Shown here: piece by piece, positions 41,336 through 49,718 of the stretch | Position numbering within the stretch: position 1 is the first letter of the stretch | Layout: every line of letters begins with the position of its first letter | NCBI GenBank assembly: GCA_016719295.1 | Contig: JADKAF010000001.1 | Span: 4,402,001-4,466,000 of the forward strand | Origin: Planctomycetota bacterium | GTDB lineage: Bacteria > Planctomycetota > UBA1135 > JADKAF01 | Length of the DNA: 64,000 nucleotides | Direction of reading: 5' to 3' | The notes under the pieces: generated by a model | Databases searched by the model: none | What the model saw: the letters and a program-made list of their open reading frames with translations, nothing else | Told to the model about the DNA's origin: nothing | Program-made: the position numbers and the translations under genes

Positions 41336-42861
41336 GCGTCCTGCCCCTCCGACCCATCGAGGAGAGCGTACAGCGCGTCGACATCGGCGATGAGCGGCTT
41401 GGCGTCCGGCGCATCGCTCTGTCGAAGGCCCTTCAGGATCTCGCGATCCGCGCTGCGGTCGCCGACCTCAAGCGCCTTCTGCGCGGCGACGAGGTCGGCC
41501 TCAGTGAGGCGGCCGTCGATCAGGTTCTCAACCAAGGTCGTCGCGACACCCGTCAAGACCATCGCAGCATCGAAACAGCGACCAGCGGCAAGCATCTGGT
41601 CATCGGTCGCGAACCACGCTTCACGATCACCATCGGGCACCACCGGCATGGGAATCTCGAGCAACCTCACGTCCGACGGATACGAATGCGCGGTGATGCC
41701 GCGGATCGTCGACTGGATTTGCAGGTAGCCGATCTCGGTCTTCAGGTAGTGGCGAACGAACGACGCCGGAACCTGCGCCCGGTCGACGCGCACGACCATG
41801 ACCTCGGTCGACGGGTACGGTCCCTCGACCTGCGAGTACGTGACGTCCCGCCCGATGTAGCTCTTGTTGTGCGCGGCATTGCAGAGCAGCAGGTCATGAG
41901 GCGCGAGCGCGCGTGAGCCGTCAGCAGGGCGAACAACCGTGCGCAGCGGGGCTTCGACGAAGCTGCGCCCGAGATTCGTGACTGTTGCCTGCGGCACGCC
42001 CTCCTCCGCTTCGGGCTGGCTCTGGCCGTTGACTACGAGGGCGCAGAGGCGATCGAGCGAGCGAGTCGGACCGCCCAGCTGCCGGAAGTACTGCTCCACT
42101 GCAGACGGGTAGAAGTGGGCGTCGAGGCGCTCCGTCAGGGAGCGTGCGGCAAGTCGGCGCGTGCGCTTCGCAAAGTCGATTCCTGTCGGCGGAACGATGT
42201 ATGGCGCGTGGGTGGTCGCCACCGCGGCTTCGAGCCGGCGCGCGCGATCACGCATCCGCTCGGCCTGCCGGACCTTGTCGCCGATGTAGCATTGCGCCTC
42301 AGCGGAGGGCAGCGGCACGTCAACGAGACGAAGATCGCACAGGTTGATGCCCGCTTGAACCGAGCCCGTAATCTCCCGGGTGAGCTGTCGCTCTCCGCGG
42401 GGGGATGAGAAGTACGCGAGAACCCAGCCCGAATCCACGCGGACCTTGTCGATGCGGACCCGCGCCAGGTGCCGGTTCACAACAACTCTAAGACCGTCTT
42501 CCACACGCAACAGAGCCGGTCGGCCAACGTACCCACCGATGGCGACGAGCAGATCCCCGTCGATGGCCTCGGCCCGACCAAACTCGTGGAACATCTCCTC
42601 GCTAACCGGATCGCAGTCTTCCGCCGAAACGAACATTCCCTCGAAGCTTTCGGCTTTCGCGACCCGGAACTTCTCACCCCGGTCATCCGGCTTGAGCACG
42701 CCGTACACAATCGGTGCAGACGGACTTCTCAATTCATCGAGGGTCGAGCGGGTCCATGCCCCTCTGAGTTGAGCGTCGCGGAGATGTGCGGGGCGGTAGT
42801 ACGTCGAGTCGAGTCGATTCGTCGTGAGCCCGGACGGACCGATGCGTGTGAGCATCATCAT
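41332..42861 (-). CDS. Type I restriction specificity-like subunit (HsdS), copy 1
   Basis: This 509-residue protein has two target-recognition-like halves, each followed by helical conserved regions. Landmarks are EAIDGDLLVAIGGYVGRPAL and LAYFSSPRGERQLTREITGSVQAGINLCDLRLVDVPLPSAEAQ in the first half, and LAPHDLLLCNAAHNKSYIG with VRHYLKTEIGYLQIQSTIRG, ITAHSYPSDVRLLEIPMP in the second. This repeat layout (recognition domain, ITGS/IRG turn, IPxP, coiled coil) is typical of HsdS. It should give DNA sequence specificity to the adjacent methylase, 4 bases away. Three tandem ATGs (42861, 42858, 42855) make the exact start ambiguous. Confidence 0.85.
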   Translation of the reverse strand: MMMLTRIGPSGLTTNRLDSTYYRPAHLRDAQLRGAWTRSTLDELRSPSAPIVYGVLKPDDRGEKFRVAKAESFEGMFVSAEDCDPVSEEMFHEFGRAEAIDGDLLVAIGGYVGRPALLRVEDGLRVVVNRHLARVRIDKVRVDSGWVLAYFSSPRGERQLTREITGSVQAGINLCDLRLVDVPLPSAEAQCYIGDKVRQAERMRDRARRLEAAVATTHAPYIVPPTGIDFAKRTRRLAARSLTERLDAHFYPSAVEQYFRQLGGPTRSLDRLCALVVNGQSQPEAEEGVPQATVTNLGRSFVEAPLRTVVRPADGSRALAPHDLLLCNAAHNKSYIGRDVTYSQVEGPYPSTEVMVVRVDRAQVPASFVRHYLKTEIGYLQIQSTIRGITAHSYPSDVRLLEIPMPVVPDGDREAWFATDDQMLAAGRCFDAAMVLTGVATTLVENLIDGRLTEADLVAAQKALEVGDRSADREILKGLRQSDAPDAKPLIADVDALYALLDGSEGQDA

Positions 42862-42865
42862 TGAG

Positions 42866-44938
42866 CTACTCCCCCCGCACGTACGAGCCGACGATGGCGG
42901 CCAGGTCGTTGGGGACGCCCGCGCTGTAGTCCTCGACGTTGTTCTTCACGACGTAGCCGAGGGTCTCGGCGACGGCCATGAACACGTCGGTCTGCGGCTC
43001 GTCCTGGAACTTCTCGGGGTCTTCCTTGCGCGCGTGCCGCTTCTGCACGTAGAGCACGCTGGTCTTGGCGCCCGTGCCCGCGAGCTTGAAGGCGTCGGCG
43101 GGCAGGCTGATGACGCCCTTCACGATGGCCTTGCCGCCGTGGAACTCGCCGGTCGCCTCGTCCTTCGTGCCCATGATGTACTCGCGCACGTAGCGATCGC
43201 CCGAGTTGCAGAGCACGCCGTCGGGCAACACGATCAGCAGGCGACCGCCCGGCTTGAGCAGCTGCAGACAGCGGTCGATGAAGAGCACCGCCGGATCGGT
43301 GTTGGTCGACGCCTCCTTCCAGACGCCCTTGCTGTTGGGCGAGCCGCCCATCGCCAGGCCCGTGACAGTGGGCGAGTAGTCGAAGCCGCCGCCGCGCCCG
43401 GTCCGCTCCGTGAGGTCCGAGCGGAAGGTCTCGAGGATCTTCTGCATCGCCTCCTCGTGAGCCCTCTTCGCCTCCTCCTGCCCCTTGTTGAACTTCGGCG
43501 TTCCGAAGGGCGGGTTCGTGCAGATGAGGTCGAACGTGCCGGGCTCGAGCTGCGGGCTGATGAGCGAGTTCTGCGTGTAGAAGATGCGGGCCTTGGGCGC
43601 ACCGAGGAGCGCCATGTTCACGCGGGCGAGCATCACCATCTGGGGCGACGAATCCGCGCCCACGAAGCTGTGCTCGCACATCTCGGCGAAGAGCTTCTTC
43701 TTCGCCTCGTCCGTGGCCGTGGCCTTGCCGCCGAGCTCGTCGAGCGTGCGCCGAAGGTGGCTCAGCGCCACGGAGAGGAATCCGCCGCTACCACAGGCGG
43801 GATCGCAGAAGTGGAAGGCGGGGCGGCCCTTGCCGTCGCGAGCCACCAGGCGCGCGGCGTCCTCGGTGCTCGCCTTGATGTCGTGGAAGGCGAGCGCCAG
43901 CATCGCCTGCTTCACGGGCGCCGGCGTGAGGTAGATGCCGAGCCCACCCTTCGACTCGAAGTTCGCGCGCAGGAATACGTCGAAGGCGCGGCCGAGCACG
44001 TCGGCGGCGACATCGGCGAGCGTGCCTTGCTTCTTCACCACGTTGCCCTGGTTGTCGGTGACAGGGCCGAGGTCCTGGATGAGCGAGAGCACCGCCTCGT
44101 AGTTGCCCGGCTGCGCTAGGCGCAGGTGGGCGTTCTTGTCGAAGATGGCGTGCTTCTCGCCGGCGTCGTCGGTGACGACGTAATCGGGGTGCAGCTTGAA
44201 GTGCTCGAACGCCGACTGGATCTCGGCGACCGCCTTGCCCCCGTTGGCCTTCACGTGCGCCGCGGTGAACACGTCCTTCAGGTTCAGCTTCTTGCCGTCG
44301 TGCTCGAAGGTGAGCGCGCCCGCTCCGTGATCGTGGTGCAGCCGGAAAGACTCGAGGAAGAGGAGCTTCGCGACCTCTTCGATGATGTCGTTCTTACCGT
44401 TCACCCGGTCCTTGTGCGTCTGGTAGATGCGCTCGTGCAGGGCGTTGAAGCCCTTCATCAGCCGGTCGTACATGCGCATCGACCAGCGGTAGGTCGGGTC
44501 GGCCTTGATGCGCTTGTAGTCGTTGATCTCCGAAAGGCTCGGCAGCCTGTCGATCTGGTGCTGCCCGCCCGGCGCGATGTCGAAGTACGCCTCAAGCTTG
44601 CCGTCAGCGTCCTCGACTACGGCGAACTGCGGGTACTGGTCCTGCGAGGTGTCGGGCGACGGGAGCGTCCAAGACAGCATCTGTACCTCGTCCGCATTGC
44701 TCCGGCTCCACGCGCCGGTGGGCAGAACGAGCGCCAGGATGCGTGGCGTCTCGACGCCCTCATGGCGGCCCCAGGCGACGGCGGCCGACATGCCGGGCTC
44801 GCTGGCCTTCAGCTCGAGCGACTGATCGAAGCCCGCGCCCGAGAGGCGGAGGACCATCGACTTGAGGAGGTTGCTCTCCTCGGAGGCGACCGTTGTCGCG
44901 TGCTCCGCGCTCTGCTGCTGCTTCTTTTTGGTGGCCAT
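42866..44938 (-). CDS. HsdM-like N6-adenine DNA methyltransferase
   Basis: This 690-residue methylase carries an N-terminal region of about 300 residues, then the helical HsdM-type domain (TLADVAADVLGRAFDVFLR, SKGGLGIYLTPAPVKQAML). AdoMet motif I is CDPACGSGGFL at 378-388, and catalytic motif IV is NPPF at 475-478 followed by GTPKFNKGQ. Near 560 come ALFIDRCL-like and GGRLLIVLPDGVLCNSGDRY segments typical of gamma-class enzymes. It should methylate adenine at a site chosen by the two S-like subunits, marking self DNA. No HsdR translocase is nearby, so restriction must come from other operon members such as HerA-NurA. Confidence 0.93.
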   Translation of the reverse strand: MATKKKQQQSAEHATTVASEESNLLKSMVLRLSGAGFDQSLELKASEPGMSAAVAWGRHEGVETPRILALVLPTGAWSRSNADEVQMLSWTLPSPDTSQDQYPQFAVVEDADGKLEAYFDIAPGGQHQIDRLPSLSEINDYKRIKADPTYRWSMRMYDRLMKGFNALHERIYQTHKDRVNGKNDIIEEVAKLLFLESFRLHHDHGAGALTFEHDGKKLNLKDVFTAAHVKANGGKAVAEIQSAFEHFKLHPDYVVTDDAGEKHAIFDKNAHLRLAQPGNYEAVLSLIQDLGPVTDNQGNVVKKQGTLADVAADVLGRAFDVFLRANFESKGGLGIYLTPAPVKQAMLALAFHDIKASTEDAARLVARDGKGRPAFHFCDPACGSGGFLSVALSHLRRTLDELGGKATATDEAKKKLFAEMCEHSFVGADSSPQMVMLARVNMALLGAPKARIFYTQNSLISPQLEPGTFDLICTNPPFGTPKFNKGQEEAKRAHEEAMQKILETFRSDLTERTGRGGGFDYSPTVTGLAMGGSPNSKGVWKEASTNTDPAVLFIDRCLQLLKPGGRLLIVLPDGVLCNSGDRYVREYIMGTKDEATGEFHGGKAIVKGVISLPADAFKLAGTGAKTSVLYVQKRHARKEDPEKFQDEPQTDVFMAVAETLGYVVKNNVEDYSAGVPNDLAAIVGSYVRGE

Positions 44939-44956
44939 GCGTGACTTCTCTGCGTT

Positions 44957-45337
44957 TTACAGGGCGATGCGGATGAGCTTCGGGCCGAACACCTCGAGCC
45001 CAGCGGTGCGTCGGGCGACGGCGAGCACCTGCTCGTCGGTCGTCACGAAGTGTTGAGGTAGGCGGGCGCGTACCTGTGCGGCCGGCACGGGCTTGCCCGC
45101 AAACGAGCGCACGGCCTCGATGATGGCCGCTCCGAGGTTGTCCTCGGCGCTGGCCGCAATGGCGCGGAACGCGCCCGTGCCGTCGCGCGTGAGGCCGCGC
45201 GCGCAAAGCAGGAAGAGCTCGAGCTGGTCGCGGGTCCACGCGCTGCCCGAGAGACGCACGCGCTCGTGCAGCTCGTCGAGGCCGAGCGCCTTCAGCTTCA
45301 AATGGGCGAGCAGCTCGCCTGCCTGGCGCGGTGTCAT
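44957..45337 (-). CDS. Small helical protein of the defence operon
   Basis: This 126-residue protein starts with an ATG overlapping the upstream S-subunit stop. It is helical, with a possible HTH in the C-terminal half: AAIIEAVRSFAGKPVPAAQV, then VRARLPQHFVTTDEQVLAVAR. The N-terminus is MTPRQAGELLAHLKLKALGL. MADS loci begin with a small HTH protein beside the methylase gene as I recall, and this fits in size and place, but I cannot verify homology. It may be a regulator. Confidence 0.65.
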   Translation of the reverse strand: MTPRQAGELLAHLKLKALGLDELHERVRLSGSAWTRDQLELFLLCARGLTRDGTGAFRAIAASAEDNLGAAIIEAVRSFAGKPVPAAQVRARLPQHFVTTDEQVLAVARRTAGLEVFGPKLIRIAL

Positions 45338-46740
45338 TGGGCGGCCTCCCTCGCACGCGGGCGCCTCTCAGCGAACGGCCGGTGAGCGGCCTCGAACACG
45401 GCGTTCATTTCCGCCATGAGCGCGTCCCACTTGTGGTCCTGCGTGCGGCGCTGCGCGTGATGGCGCTCAACGGCGCGCTGCCAGCGGTCGCGCACTTCGC
45501 GCGGTGGCACCGGCACCCGCAGCGAACGCAGCGCTTCGGGCGGAACGAACTGCTGTACCGTGCCTACAGCTAGACGCGCGGCCTGGGAGCGGAGCGCATC
45601 GGTCGAGAGCAAGAGAGCCCATGCCGCTGGCGTCTCGCGAAAGCGCGCGCGCACCCAGGCGTCGGCCGGGAAGGTGTTCCGCGGAACGGCATCGTCGACG
45701 TAGGCGGTACGGAAGCTGCTGCCAAGCGTCGAGATCAGTACCTCGCCGGGGACGAGGGGCTTTGCAAGGGCGCGGCTGGGGATGGCGGCTTCCCCTGCGT
45801 CGTCTCCGGGAGCTACGAACAGGTCTTCGCTAACGTCGCGAAGGCGCAGCACCCTCGCTCCGTCGTGCGCTTGCGTGAGGCGGGAGCGGTCGTCCCACGA
45901 TGCTAGCTCGGCGATCGCGGCCCAACCCAGGTCCTCCGCGAGGCTGTTCTGCTCTGCGCGCAGAGCGGTCGCCGTGGGCAGCCAGCTTTCGCAGTTCACT
46001 GCTTCGCGCGCGAAGAACGCGCCGCCTCGAACCGAACACGACATCGCCGCGCCAGCACACGCGAACTCGTTGGCCTCGGCGCGGACGAAGTGCATCCCTT
46101 CGCTCGTCAGCGCCTGTTCATCGAGCGCGTCGCGCAGTCGGGCGGAGAGCCCGTCCATCTCTGGGGGCGCTGCTGGAAGTCGCAGACTTTCCAGCGCCTT
46201 GATGCCGACGCGGTCGAGCGTCCCCGAGCCGAGAAGCAGGAGCCTTGAGTAGCCCGGCTGGTTGAGACACTTTGCCAGCCACACCGCGGTTGCACGCGAC
46301 AGGTCGCGGACGATGAGGGTGCTGCCATCGGCAGGATGGCGCTTGGCTGCCGGGGAAACGTAGGCGGCTCGTACGGGCGCGAGCTTGTTCACGACGATAT
46401 CGCCGGGGCGCACGCACCAGGGCCCCTCGATTTGGGGAGAGTCCCAGTGCTGGGCAGCAAGCTCCAATCGCAGCTCCCTGATGTTCGACTGCCGGTACAT
46501 TGGAGTGGAGGCTACGCGAGGATCGAAGGTGGGTGTCCCCGGGGCCCCGCTGGCTCGCCAGCCCTCCACGATCCGGCCCCCGAAATCGCCGATGCTCTGC
46601 CCGGACATGCCCGCTCGCAGGGCAGTTGCGGTCGCGCCGGCGAAGTAGAGCGGCAGCCAGCCGGGGGCGGCAGCCAGGAGATCTGGGGCGATAAGCCATG
46701 CTCGTACGTGTGACCACACATGCGAATCGTATCCGGCCAT
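45334..46740 (-). CDS. HsdS-like specificity subunit, copy 2
   Basis: The ATG at 46740 gives 468 residues and makes this the first gene of the operon (a longer upstream reading runs through the promoter region). It shows S-subunit character: PWCVRPGDIVVNKLAPVRAAY, LAKCLNQPGYSRLLLLGSGTLDRVGIKALESLRLPAAPP in the first half, then PLVPGEVLISTLGSSFRTAYV, VGTVQQFVPPEALRSLRVPVPP in the second. A short coiled coil and basic C-terminus follow. It is not closely similar to copy 1, so the system may recognise two different sites, or the two subunits may pair. Confidence 0.8.
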   Translation of the reverse strand: MAGYDSHVWSHVRAWLIAPDLLAAAPGWLPLYFAGATATALRAGMSGQSIGDFGGRIVEGWRASGAPGTPTFDPRVASTPMYRQSNIRELRLELAAQHWDSPQIEGPWCVRPGDIVVNKLAPVRAAYVSPAAKRHPADGSTLIVRDLSRATAVWLAKCLNQPGYSRLLLLGSGTLDRVGIKALESLRLPAAPPEMDGLSARLRDALDEQALTSEGMHFVRAEANEFACAGAAMSCSVRGGAFFAREAVNCESWLPTATALRAEQNSLAEDLGWAAIAELASWDDRSRLTQAHDGARVLRLRDVSEDLFVAPGDDAGEAAIPSRALAKPLVPGEVLISTLGSSFRTAYVDDAVPRNTFPADAWVRARFRETPAAWALLLSTDALRSQAARLAVGTVQQFVPPEALRSLRVPVPPREVRDRWQRAVERHHAQRRTQDHKWDALMAEMNAVFEAAHRPFAERRPRAREAAQ

Positions 46741-46882
46741 CGGTTCCAAGGTCAAGTGTCTTTGTGGGCTCACATGTTTAGTCGATTGTCGCAACTCCTG
46801 ATTGTGGCCCGAGTTAGCAGGAACAAGGCCGTAGCCTTGGGCGTAGCCTGGGGTGTAAACTCCGATGCAGGTGGTGCCGCGA
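46741..46882. promoter_or_regulatory. Divergent promoter region of two defence operons
   Basis: These 142 bases drive the HsdS/HsdM operon on one strand and the TIGR04255 operon on the other. A perfect 6-bp hairpin or operator, CAAGGC-CGTA-GCCTTG, lies at 46824-46839. On the minus strand, TTGTTC and CACAAT are 17 bases apart and could be a promoter. The helix-turn-helix proteins encoded on both sides are candidate regulators. Promoter positions are guesses; the palindrome is seen directly. Confidence 0.45.
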
Positions 46883-47695
46883 ATGACAACCCAGAGGAAC
46901 TGCCGGTACGTCCCGCTGAGCAAGAACCCGCTCGTCCTCGTTCTTTGCCAGGTGCGGTTCAGCCCGGTCCGCAAGATGGGCGACTACATCCCGAGCATCC
47001 AGGAGGCGTTTCGGCGGCACGGCTTCCCCATCGAGCGCGCGGGGAAGATCCAGCAGCTCACCATCACGCCCGCCGGCGTCCACGCCGTTGAGCAGGAGTG
47101 CTGGGAGTACCGGAACAAGGACGAGCTTTGGAGCGTGACTGTGCTTCAAGACAGCGTCGTGCTGCAGACCACCGCCTACGAACGCTTCGAGGGCTTCGCC
47201 GAGAAGCTCGAGGCCGCGGTGAAGACCGTCCTCGAGCAGACAGAGCAGGACAAGCTCGGCCTCATCCAGCGCGTCGGCCTGCGCTACATCGATCTCATCC
47301 AGCCACGCGACGGCGAGAGCTATCGCGACTATCTCCGCCCAGGCTTTCATGGTGCGTCGGACGCCCCGTTCGCGGCGGGCTCCCACCGGCTAAACGTCGA
47401 GAGCGTCGGTCGCGCCGACGTCGGGGACACTCCCGGTACGATGGTCCTTCGCGTCGCGCAGAACGATCAGGGCTTCGACTTGCCGCCCGACCTCATCGGC
47501 GGCGCGCCGAAGTTCGAGCCACGCGCCAAGCCAGGTGAACTCGTGACGCTCGTAGACATGGACCACTTCATCGAGGGCAAGTTCGATCCCAAGGCCGACT
47601 GGGTCACGGAGTGCCTCTACGTGATGCACGACCACCTGATCGAGGCGTTTCATGAGCACGTGGTCTCGCAGGCGGCGATCGAGGTGTGGCGATGA
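46883..47695 (+). CDS. TIGR04255 family protein
   Basis: The ATG at 46883 (an ATG 18 bases upstream is possible) gives 270 residues. It matches TIGR04255 proteins: LSKNPLVLVLCQVRFSPV at the start, then SIQEAFRRHGFPIERAG, VTVLQDSVVLQTTAYERFEGF, LGLIQRVGLRYIDLIQP and FDPKADWVTECLYVMHDHL towards the end. This family is widely scattered and of unknown function, often in defence or toxin-like islands. It overlaps the downstream HTH gene by four bases, so the two likely act together. Confidence 0.88.
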   Translation: MTTQRNCRYVPLSKNPLVLVLCQVRFSPVRKMGDYIPSIQEAFRRHGFPIERAGKIQQLTITPAGVHAVEQECWEYRNKDELWSVTVLQDSVVLQTTAYERFEGFAEKLEAAVKTVLEQTEQDKLGLIQRVGLRYIDLIQPRDGESYRDYLRPGFHGASDAPFAAGSHRLNVESVGRADVGDTPGTMVLRVAQNDQGFDLPPDLIGGAPKFEPRAKPGELVTLVDMDHFIEGKFDPKADWVTECLYVMHDHLIEAFHEHVVSQAAIEVWR

Positions 47696-48453
47696 GCCTC
47701 CCCATCGATTCGTACGGTGCGAGCGGCGGCGCTGGCGATGTCGTCGCCCTCGTTGCTCGCAACCGCGAGCGCGCGATACGCGGCGACAAGTCGTGGCAGC
47801 AGTCATTGCTGAGCTCGATGCGCGCCGGGAGTGCGGGCGTTGTCGTTTTTGTGAGCGGCTACAGTCCCTACGTGCCTCACGTCGGCACCAGTCCCACGGT
47901 GTTCGACAGCCGTCCAATGGTGCGCATCTCGCGCGTTCCGTGCCCTGAGGCGCCAGCTCGAAGCCCACAGGCTGCGACGCGACAGGGAATGCTGCGTATA
48001 TCGGCGGCGGACCAGGCACTCGAGGTGCTCGCTGCGCTGTCGCTGAACAAGACGCTGCTGGCAGAGGTGCTCAGGGTGTCGCGCCCGACGCTCTACGACT
48101 GGCTCGACGGCAAGGAGCCCAATGTCGCCAACGCGCAGCGCCTCAGGTCGCTGGCTCAGCTCCTCGCGAATGCTGGAGTGACGGCTGGAGACGCGCTTCG
48201 TCGGCGTTTCGTGCGCGAGCCCCTGAACGATGGCGATCCGTCGCTGCTCGATCTGCTGAAGGCTGACACCCTCGACAATGCTCGCGTCGCCAAGGCTCTC
48301 ATGGAAGCGAAGACGCTGGGGAGCGGGGCCGAGAGGGCGCGGCTCGCTCGTGAAGATCGGCTGCGCGCGCTCGGGTTCGAGGAGCCCACTGCCGAACAGC
48401 GCAGGGAGACCCTCGCCCTCAACGTCGCGCTTCGCGAGTGGCCGCAGGATTGA
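47692..48453 (+). CDS. Helix-turn-helix protein paired with TIGR04255
   Basis: This is a 253-residue protein starting at the ATG that overlaps the TIGR04255 stop. The first 95 residues are Ser/Gly/Ala-rich with no obvious fold. The second part contains a clear XRE-type helix-turn-helix, ALSLNKTLLAEVLRVSRPTLYDWLDGKEPN. The C-terminal 100 residues are helical (DNARVAKALMEAKTLGSGAER). It probably binds DNA and may repress its own operon or the divergent methylase operon. The arrangement resembles a toxin-antitoxin or abortive-infection module, but that is inference. Confidence 0.75.
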   Translation: MSLPIDSYGASGGAGDVVALVARNRERAIRGDKSWQQSLLSSMRAGSAGVVVFVSGYSPYVPHVGTSPTVFDSRPMVRISRVPCPEAPARSPQAATRQGMLRISAADQALEVLAALSLNKTLLAEVLRVSRPTLYDWLDGKEPNVANAQRLRSLAQLLANAGVTAGDALRRRFVREPLNDGDPSLLDLLKADTLDNARVAKALMEAKTLGSGAERARLAREDRLRALGFEEPTAEQRRETLALNVALREWPQD

Positions 48454-48459
48454 CCGGCG

Positions 48460-49305
48460 ATGTCGACGGCGTTCGATGCCAGCGTGATCGAGCGGCATGG
48501 CTGGCGACAAGGCGCCGTGCTGGGGGCAGGCCTCGTCGCTAAGGCGCGCATCCTCGCGCCTAACGGCATCGTCTTTGCCGAGAACGACTGGCTGATCGTC
48601 ACGAGCCATGACTGCGACATCGTGAACTGGAACCTCGAGAAGGAGCCGACCGTCGAGCTACTTCGTGCCTCTGTCGTTCCAAAAGAGAAGCCGGACAAGC
48701 AGCAAGTGTGGGGCCGCAACCCGCGCGAGATGCAGCTCGCGGCCAACGACGGCGCCGGCGGCCAAGTTGTGCTGTCCGCGAAGGTCCACGAGCGCTGGTC
48801 CATGCCCCGCGACCTGCTCGCGTCGGAGGCGCCACACCGGTTCCTCGACAACAAGACGCGCCGGTTGATCGCCGAGTGGCTGGCCAAGCGCTACATCCGC
48901 GCCGCGTTTCCGACGGCATTCGATGCGCGCTGGCGGTCGAAGATGAAGGACTGGATCGACCTCCTCGAGGGGCAGAGCCAGTTGATTCAGGGCATCTATC
49001 TGAGGCTCAGCACGCAGGCCGAGCTCAGCTACAACGAGCCGTACAAGACCCACCTGATCGTCGCGGCGCCCGCAGAGGCAACCACGGACCCGGTGTGGGC
49101 GAAGAAGAAGTCTCAGCTGGAGTCGCTCGTCGAGAAGTTCTGGAAGCAATTTGGGCCAGGCATCGAGTGCGCCGGCGTCGAGGTGATCGCGACTAACGCG
49201 CTCACGCTCGCTGACATCGCGAACTACCAGCGCTTCGACGCGGACTGGGTCAGCTTCGCAGACGACTCACCAGCGACTCCGCCTTCCGCCGACATGCAGG
49301 CCTGA
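48460..49305 (+). CDS. Unknown protein, third gene of the TIGR04255 operon
   Basis: This is a 281-residue protein beginning 6 bases after the HTH gene. The sequence is mixed alpha/beta. Conspicuous parts are WLIVTSHDCDIVNWNLEKEP, a strongly conserved-looking S-H-D-C-D motif, then VWGRNPREMQLAAND, RLIAEWLAKRYIRAAFPTAF and a C-terminal half with YLRLSTQAELSYNEPYKTHLI. The HDCD cluster could bind metal or form an active site. I do not recognise the family, but similar proteins with an SxDCD motif seem to accompany TIGR04255 genes. Confidence 0.65.
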   Translation: MSTAFDASVIERHGWRQGAVLGAGLVAKARILAPNGIVFAENDWLIVTSHDCDIVNWNLEKEPTVELLRASVVPKEKPDKQQVWGRNPREMQLAANDGAGGQVVLSAKVHERWSMPRDLLASEAPHRFLDNKTRRLIAEWLAKRYIRAAFPTAFDARWRSKMKDWIDLLEGQSQLIQGIYLRLSTQAELSYNEPYKTHLIVAAPAEATTDPVWAKKKSQLESLVEKFWKQFGPGIECAGVEVIATNALTLADIANYQRFDADWVSFADDSPATPPSADMQA

Positions 49306-49347
49306 CCTGTTGTGCCGAGGCGAAGGTTCCGTTCCGAAGACCTCAGA

Positions 49348-49713
49348 ATGAGCGCGTTGAAGAACGCCCGCGGCCGCAAAGCCGATCCCGCCGAGACCAC
49401 CCGCCGCGTCGCCATGCTTGAGCGCGTCCAGGCCGGCGAGTTGAACAACGCTGATGCGGCGAAGGTGCTGGGGATCAAGCTCGGGGCGTGGGGCGTGTGG
49501 GAGTCGGGCTACTTGAAGCGGAGCGGCGGCAAGAAGCGAGGGAGGCCGGCGAAGGTTGCGGCTCGCCGAGTTCGCCCACCCGGCACGGCCACAACGCGCG
49601 CATCAGCGCCGACCGCCAGCTGCCCCGGACACGGCTGGACGAGGGAGCACCACCCCCAGATCAACGCCCCTGGGTATGATCGCCCGCGCCACACCCACTA
49701 TCAAAGGCGCTGA
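49348..49713 (+). CDS. Small HTH protein with AT-hook-like tail, probably truncated
   Basis: This is a 121-residue frame starting MSALKNARGRKADPAETTRR. It contains a helix-turn-helix AGELNNADAAKVLGIKLGAWG followed by VWESGYLKRSGGKKRGRPAK, a basic AT-hook-like linker. After about residue 70 the frame becomes arginine/threonine-rich and loses protein character, while the DNA remains similar to the 60.4-kb copy in another frame. The gene is therefore probably a truncated or shifted member of a small DNA-binding family repeated in this region. It ends a few bases before the 1123-residue gene. Confidence 0.6.
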   Translation: MSALKNARGRKADPAETTRRVAMLERVQAGELNNADAAKVLGIKLGAWGVWESGYLKRSGGKKRGRPAKVAARRVRPPGTATTRASAPTASCPGHGWTREHHPQINAPGYDRPRHTHYQRR

Positions 49714-49718
49714 ACGAC

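Noticed and set aside
28697..46740. Assignment of the operon to BREX or DISARM
   Set aside because: A giant ATPase and a methylase are present, but I see no PglZ phosphatase, no BrxL/Lon, no DrmA helicase and no DrmB/DrmC. The HsdS-like subunits and HerA-NurA fit neither.
41332..46740. Ordinary type I restriction-modification system
   Set aside because: HsdM and HsdS-like genes are there, but no HsdR, and the genes are embedded with overlaps in a longer operon including kinase, HerA and NurA.
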